Notes under the pieces: generated by a model
What the model saw: only the letters and a program-made list of their open reading frames with translations
Databases searched by the model: none
What the model was told of the DNA's origin: nothing
Made by a program: the position numbers and the translations under genes
DNA from: Bacteroidales bacterium
GTDB lineage: Bacteria; Bacteroidota; Bacteroidia; Bacteroidales; GCA-2748055
Direction: 5' to 3'
Assembly: GCA_029210725.1 (NCBI GenBank)
Contig: JARGFM010000006.1
Span: 62,001 to 126,000, forward strand
DNA: 64,000 nt
Part shown: one piece after another, positions 60,441 to 64,000 of the stretch
How positions within the stretch are numbered: position 1 is the stretch's first letter
Layout: each line of letters opens with the position of its first letter

Positions 60441-62027
60441 ATGTGTGGATTTTCGGTTTATACAGGCGATGACAGGATGCTGCGGCTACAGGTGGTCAGC
60501 GAGTTTCAAAAAATAAAATACAGGGGTCCGGATAATTCGGTGGCCTGTGACCTTGGAAGCCATGGATGGATGGGCTTTCACCGGCTGAAGATCATCGATA
60601 CATCGGACGCCGGGAACCAGCCCCTGATCCACAAAGGACTGCACCTGGTTGCCAATGGGGAGGTATACAACTACAAAAGCCTGAAGGAGCATTACGAAGA
60701 GTCCTATACCTTCCGGTCGGAGAGCGATTGTGAAGTGATCATTCCCATGTTTATGGAACTGGGGATGGAAGAGACGGCGCGGCAGCTCGACGCCGAGTTT
60801 GTCTGCGTGCTTTACGATGCCGAGGTGGACAAGTATTATGCTGCCAGGGATCCGGTAGGTATCCGCCCCATGTTTTATGGCTATGCCTCCGACGGAAAGA
60901 TCATGTTCGCGAGTGAAATGAAAGCCCTGAGCAAGCTTTGCACGGTAGTCAGGCCTTTCCCCCCGGGTCACATCTTCGATGGAGAAAAGTTTATTTCTTA
61001 CCGGGATATTTCAGCGGTCGAAGAGGAGACCGGGGAGGAGACCGGGGAGGTCTTCGCACAAATAAACAAATACCTCACCCGGGCGGTGGAAAAAAGGCTG
61101 CAGGCCGATGTGCCGGTAGGATTTCTTTGCAGCGGCGGACTCGATTCCAGCCTGGTGTGTGCCATTGCAGCCCGGATGATGGACAAACCCATCCGGACCT
61201 TTGCGGTTGGTATTGACAAAGATCCCATCGACACCAAATATGCCCGGATTGTTGCTGATTACCTGGGGGCCGATCATACCGAAGTGCTCTTCACCAAACA
61301 GGATATTTTTGACACCCTGAGCACTCTGATCTACCATATTGAGACCTATGATATCACCACCATCAGGGCCTCCATGGGCATGTACCTGGTGAGCAAATAC
61401 ATTAGCGAACATACAGATATCAAGGTCCTGATGACCGGGGAGATCAGCGATGAGATCTTCGGCTACAAGTATACCGATTTTGCTCCCTCCCCTTCTGCCT
61501 TCCAGCAAGAGGCGGAGAAGCGCCTGAAAGAGATCTATATGTACGATGTGCTGAGGGCCGACCGGAGTATCTCCTCCAACGGACTGGAGGCCAGGGTTCC
61601 TTTCGGAGATCTGGATTTCGTCAAATATGTAATGAGCATCCCGCCCGAAAAAAAGATGAACTTCACCGGCATTGGCAAATATTTATTGCGCAAGGCCTTT
61701 GAGGGTGACTATCTTCCGCATGACATTTTATACCGGGAGAAGGCGGCATTCTCTGATGCAGTGGGTCACAGTGTGGTAGACAACCTGAAGGCCTATGCCG
61801 AAGAAATGTACAGCGATGAGGACCTGATGGATGCCGAACTGAAATATACCCATGCCACACCCATTTCCAAGGAGTCGCTGATGTACCGCGATATCTTCGA
61901 GTCTCACTTCCCCGGCCGTTCAAAAGCCGTGGCCGATTTCTGGATGCCCAACAAAGAGTGGGACAACTGCGATGTAAATGATCCCAGTGCACGGGTGCTT
62001 CCCAATTATGGGAAAAGCGGAGAATAG
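60441..62027 (+). CDS. asnB: Glutamine-dependent asparagine synthetase B
   Basis: The 528-residue protein begins Met-Cys-Gly-Phe; Cys2 is the class II glutaminase nucleophile. The amidotransferase domain has KYRGPDNSV and VANGEVYNY. The synthetase domain has the PP-loop SGGLDSSLVCAIAARM near 222, LMTGEISDEIFGYKYTD and LEARVPFGDLDFVKYVMSI. It makes asparagine from aspartate, glutamine and ATP, releasing PPi. It is monocistronic: a promoter with a palindrome lies upstream and a strong terminator downstream. Confidence 0.95.
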   Translation: MCGFSVYTGDDRMLRLQVVSEFQKIKYRGPDNSVACDLGSHGWMGFHRLKIIDTSDAGNQPLIHKGLHLVANGEVYNYKSLKEHYEESYTFRSESDCEVIIPMFMELGMEETARQLDAEFVCVLYDAEVDKYYAARDPVGIRPMFYGYASDGKIMFASEMKALSKLCTVVRPFPPGHIFDGEKFISYRDISAVEEETGEETGEVFAQINKYLTRAVEKRLQADVPVGFLCSGGLDSSLVCAIAARMMDKPIRTFAVGIDKDPIDTKYARIVADYLGADHTEVLFTKQDIFDTLSTLIYHIETYDITTIRASMGMYLVSKYISEHTDIKVLMTGEISDEIFGYKYTDFAPSPSAFQQEAEKRLKEIYMYDVLRADRSISSNGLEARVPFGDLDFVKYVMSIPPEKKMNFTGIGKYLLRKAFEGDYLPHDILYREKAAFSDAVGHSVVDNLKAYAEEMYSDEDLMDAELKYTHATPISKESLMYRDIFESHFPGRSKAVADFWMPNKEWDNCDVNDPSARVLPNYGKSGE

Positions 62028-62050
62028 ACCAGAAAGACACCGTTTTGTAT

Positions 62051-62080
62051 AGACCGCCCCGGAAAGGCGGTCTTTTTTTT
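62051..62080 (+). terminator. Rho-independent terminator of asnB
   Basis: A perfect AGACCGCC/GGCGGTCT stem (62051-62058 with 62066-62073), loop CCGGAAA, then an uninterrupted T run. Confidence 0.9.
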
Positions 62081-62132
62081 CAGACTGCCTGTCTTCACAG
62101 CCCTTGGTTTCTGGCTGCTTCAAGAATAAAGT

Positions 62133-62166
62133 ATACGATTTTTACAGTTTTACTTGACAATCGTAT
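62133..62166. promoter_or_regulatory. Inverted repeat upstream of the TetR promoter
   Basis: ATACGATT (62133-62140) and AATCGTAT (62159-62166) form an 8-bp inverted repeat flanking and partly overlapping the -33 box of the TetR promoter. Confidence 0.4.
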
Positions 62167-62185
62167 ATTTTTTACCTTATATTTG
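62154..62185 (+). promoter_or_regulatory. Promoter of the tetR-porin operon
   Basis: TTGACA at 62154-62159 and TATATTTG at 62178-62185 (exact TAnnTTTG), 21 nt from the end of TTG. Confidence 0.6.
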
Positions 62186-62217
62186 TACGAAATATGTGTT
62201 TTATTACTTATTTCGTA
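62186..62217. promoter_or_regulatory. Inverted repeat between promoter and TetR start
   Basis: TACGAAAT (62186-62193) and ATTTCGTA (62210-62217) form a perfect 8-bp inverted repeat with a 16-bp spacer, ending 5 bp before the TetR ATG: a likely autorepression operator. Confidence 0.55.
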
Positions 62218-62222
62218 ATTTC

Positions 62223-62813
62223 ATGAGCTCTAAGTATAATCCTAAAAGGGAACAAATCCTGAAGACCGGAAAGGAATTATTCTGGAAATTTGGCTTCAAA
62301 AGGGTCACCATTGAGGAGATCTGCAAGGAGGCCGGCACCAGTAAAATGACCTTCTACAAATATTTCAGCAACAAGATGGATCTGGTGAAAACCATCATGG
62401 ACAGGATTCTCCAGGACTCCCTGGAAAAATACAGACAAATATTGGCCAGCGATATTCCCTATTCGGAAAAAGTAACTGGCATGATCCAGCTGAAAAGAGA
62501 TCAGATCGAAACCATGAGCAGCGAGTTTTTCAGAGATTATGTTCAGAGTGGCGATCCCGAATTACTTGCATATCTGGAAAAGGTTTCCGTGGAAAGCATG
62601 CAAATTTTCATGGACGACTTCCATAAAGCGCAAGAGAAGGGGGATATCCGGAAAGATCTCAAAGTGGAATTTATCATGATTGTCATGAACCGCCTGATTG
62701 ATATGGCCCATGAGCATGCGCTTCTGGACCTGTACAAAAATCCCCAGGACCTGGTTTTGGAAATTACCAAATTCCTTTTTTACGGCATCCTCAACAGGGA
62801 GCTTCATACTTGA
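62223..62813 (+). CDS. TetR/AcrR-family transcriptional regulator
   Basis: The 196-residue regulator starts at ATG 62223 with the TetR helix-turn-helix (REQILKTGKELFWKFGFKRVTIEEICKEAGTSKMTFYKYF; core TIEEICKEAGTSKMTFYKYF). The C-terminal ligand domain is not diagnostic. The outer-membrane protein gene follows 7 bp downstream, so the regulator probably controls itself and that gene. The inverted repeats around its promoter support autorepression, with relief by an unknown ligand. Confidence 0.9.
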   Translation: MSSKYNPKREQILKTGKELFWKFGFKRVTIEEICKEAGTSKMTFYKYFSNKMDLVKTIMDRILQDSLEKYRQILASDIPYSEKVTGMIQLKRDQIETMSSEFFRDYVQSGDPELLAYLEKVSVESMQIFMDDFHKAQEKGDIRKDLKVEFIMIVMNRLIDMAHEHALLDLYKNPQDLVLEITKFLFYGILNRELHT

Positions 62814-62820
62814 AAGAGTG

Positions 62821-63960
62821 ATGGAAAGATATCCTTTCATACTGGCACTTATTTTGAGCATTCTCCTGACTCCCGGGAAGGCAGAGGCTCAGTCGCTGGA
62901 ATTCAGGGGACAGGCCATCGGGTGGACCACCCTGAACCCGGCCGATCCTTTCCAGGCCCAGGCCGGGCTCCGGTATATCCCGGAACTAAGTTTCTCCGTA
63001 CCCGGTGGTAAATACACCTTTGAAGGGGAGTTTTCAGCCAACCTCTGGGCCAGCGGGATCTACAGCGGCGATTCCATCGATCTGGATGAAGAGATCTCTC
63101 CCTACCGGATGTGGGTAAGATTCTCCGGAGATCAGTTTGAGCTCCGGGCCGGATTGCAAAAGATCAATTTTGGTTCGGCTCAAATGTTCCGTCCCCTGAT
63201 GTGGTTCGACCGGATTGATCCCCGGGATCCCCTGCAGCTCACCGACGGGGTTTACGGGCTTCTGGGCCGCTATTATTTCCTGAATAATGCCAATATCTGG
63301 CTCTGGGGACTTTACGGGGATGATAAGATAAAGGGATGGGAGTTTATCCCCAGCAGGAAGAACAGCATGGAATACGGAGGCAGAGTTCAATTGCCGCTGT
63401 ACACCGGAGAGATCGCAGCCAGCTATCATCACCGGATCGCCGACCCGGGACCGGTCCTGCCGGATTCCATCACCCTGGGCGAAGACTCGCCGGAAAACCG
63501 GATCGGACTCGACTTCAAACTAGACCTGGCTGTGGGACTGTGGGCCGAGCTGGCCCTGAGCAAACAGGATTTCACTTTTACGTCCCTGAATTATAAAAGC
63601 TTGATCAATATGGGGATGGATTATACCTTCTCCCTGGGCAACGGGTTAAATATGATGGCAGAAGGTTTTGGCTACCTGCAGGGTGAAAGGCCCTTCTCCC
63701 CGGAACAGGAACTCTGGTTCGGCCTGCTTTCGGCCAGCTACCCCATCAACATCATTCACAATGTGAGCGCCATGCTCTTCTATGACTTCAGTAGCAAGAA
63801 TCTCTACCGCTTTATTAACTGGTCGGTAGCATACGATAAATGGAGCTTTTACATCATGGGATTCTGGAACCCGGATACCTATACCCTCTACAATGTGGAC
63901 CCGCGCACGAGCCTTTATGGCGGCTGGGGATTCCAGCTGATGGCTGTATTTAATCATTAA
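62821..63960 (+). CDS. Outer-membrane beta-barrel protein
   Basis: The 379-residue protein has a signal peptide (FILALILSILLTPGKAEA) followed by alternating strands typical of outer-membrane barrels (YRMWVRFSGDQFELRAGLQK, INFGSAQMFRPLMWFD, NRIGLDFKLDLAVGLWAEL, GWGFQLMAVFNH). It may be a porin-like or efflux-associated outer-membrane protein. Linked transcription with a TetR regulator and the start of another gene downstream points to an inducible transport cluster that continues beyond the window. Confidence 0.78.
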   Translation: MERYPFILALILSILLTPGKAEAQSLEFRGQAIGWTTLNPADPFQAQAGLRYIPELSFSVPGGKYTFEGEFSANLWASGIYSGDSIDLDEEISPYRMWVRFSGDQFELRAGLQKINFGSAQMFRPLMWFDRIDPRDPLQLTDGVYGLLGRYYFLNNANIWLWGLYGDDKIKGWEFIPSRKNSMEYGGRVQLPLYTGEIAASYHHRIADPGPVLPDSITLGEDSPENRIGLDFKLDLAVGLWAELALSKQDFTFTSLNYKSLINMGMDYTFSLGNGLNMMAEGFGYLQGERPFSPEQELWFGLLSASYPINIIHNVSAMLFYDFSSKNLYRFINWSVAYDKWSFYIMGFWNPDTYTLYNVDPRTSLYGGWGFQLMAVFNH

Positions 63961-63984
63961 AAACGATCATATAAAAAAGGAGTA

Positions 63985-64000
63985 ATGAAAAACGGAAGTA
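63985..64000 (+). CDS. Start of a further gene (cut by window edge)
   Basis: An ATG at 63985 follows AAAAAAGGAG, one of the few Shine-Dalgarno-like sites in the window, and reads MKNGS before the edge. It is 24 bp after the barrel gene, so probably the same operon. No function can be inferred. Confidence 0.4.

Noticed and set aside
1-64000. CRISPR array, tRNA or rRNA genes, prophage or full insertion sequence
   Set aside because: No regularly spaced repeats with unique spacers, no recognisable cloverleaf or rRNA segment, and no integrase, transposase or phage structural gene was found by reading.

Overview
The window looks like a chromosomal segment of an environmental Bacteroidota, probably of the Bacteroidales or Marinilabiliales type. 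Supporting signs are type IX secretion (T9SS) sorting domains, a TonB-dependent receptor with a carboxypeptidase-like N-terminal domain, few Shine-Dalgarno sites, promoters matching the Bacteroidota -7 consensus TAnnTTTG, a DnaE with a fused proofreading exonuclease, and a BlaI/M56 pair with a TonB C-terminal fusion. I found no tRNA, rRNA, CRISPR array, prophage or complete IS.

Layout. 1-6200: two secreted proteins at the left edge (one cut by the window, one a decayed T9SS protein), a K+-dependent membrane pyrophosphatase, a T9SS protein and a TonB receptor whose start codon seems mutated to ATA. 6.3-13.5 kb: a run of acyl-adenylate ligase, CPBP membrane protein, NAD-dependent epimerase and SMP-30-like lipoprotein, then two oppositely oriented oxidoreductases. 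13.6-21 kb: mobA followed by what was a respiratory polysulfide/thiosulfate reductase locus (psrA-psrB-psrC, two YeeE/YedE transporters, a rhodanese-like protein). Five genes in a row carry independent lesions: stops, an out-of-frame deletion, frameshifts and insertion of a REP-like palindromic element. 21-31.4 kb: ComM-like ATPase, BlaI/M56 regulatory pair with a visible operator array, gmhA, mutL, two rhomboids, an EEP-family enzyme and a DUF434 protein. 31.4-39.9 kb: SPOR lipoprotein, two adjacent phosphofructokinases with pyrophosphate-type motifs, and a tightly overlapping operon yidD-znuA-znuC-znuB-dapD-glycosyltransferase-TsaC/YciO. 39.9-53 kb: frameshifted DUF2807 gene, rpsP-rimM with a long repeat extension on S16, dnaE, trxA, a TPR-caspase protein, ribD, prmC, recX and prfB with its programmed frameshift. 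53-56.7 kb: a second sulfur module (SQR-like flavoprotein, DUF1641, TusE/DsrC, DsrE) divergent from a Crp/Fnr regulator with an N-terminal cysteine cluster; two Fnr-like dyads lie between them. 56.7-64 kb: two M14 peptidase paralogs (one lacking the zinc ligands), asnB, a TetR regulator with inverted repeats, an outer-membrane protein and the first codons of one more gene.

Themes. (1) One sulfur-respiration locus is decaying while a different sulfide-oxidation/sulfur-relay operon is intact and has recognisable control sites. (2) Pyrophosphate metabolism: a PPi-driven ion pump and two PPi-type phosphofructokinases lie in one window. (3) Several proteins keep a family fold but lose catalytic residues (M14 paralog, rhodanese, MutL endonuclease motif, TusE/DsrC second Cys). 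All assignments are from reading motifs; no database search was run.
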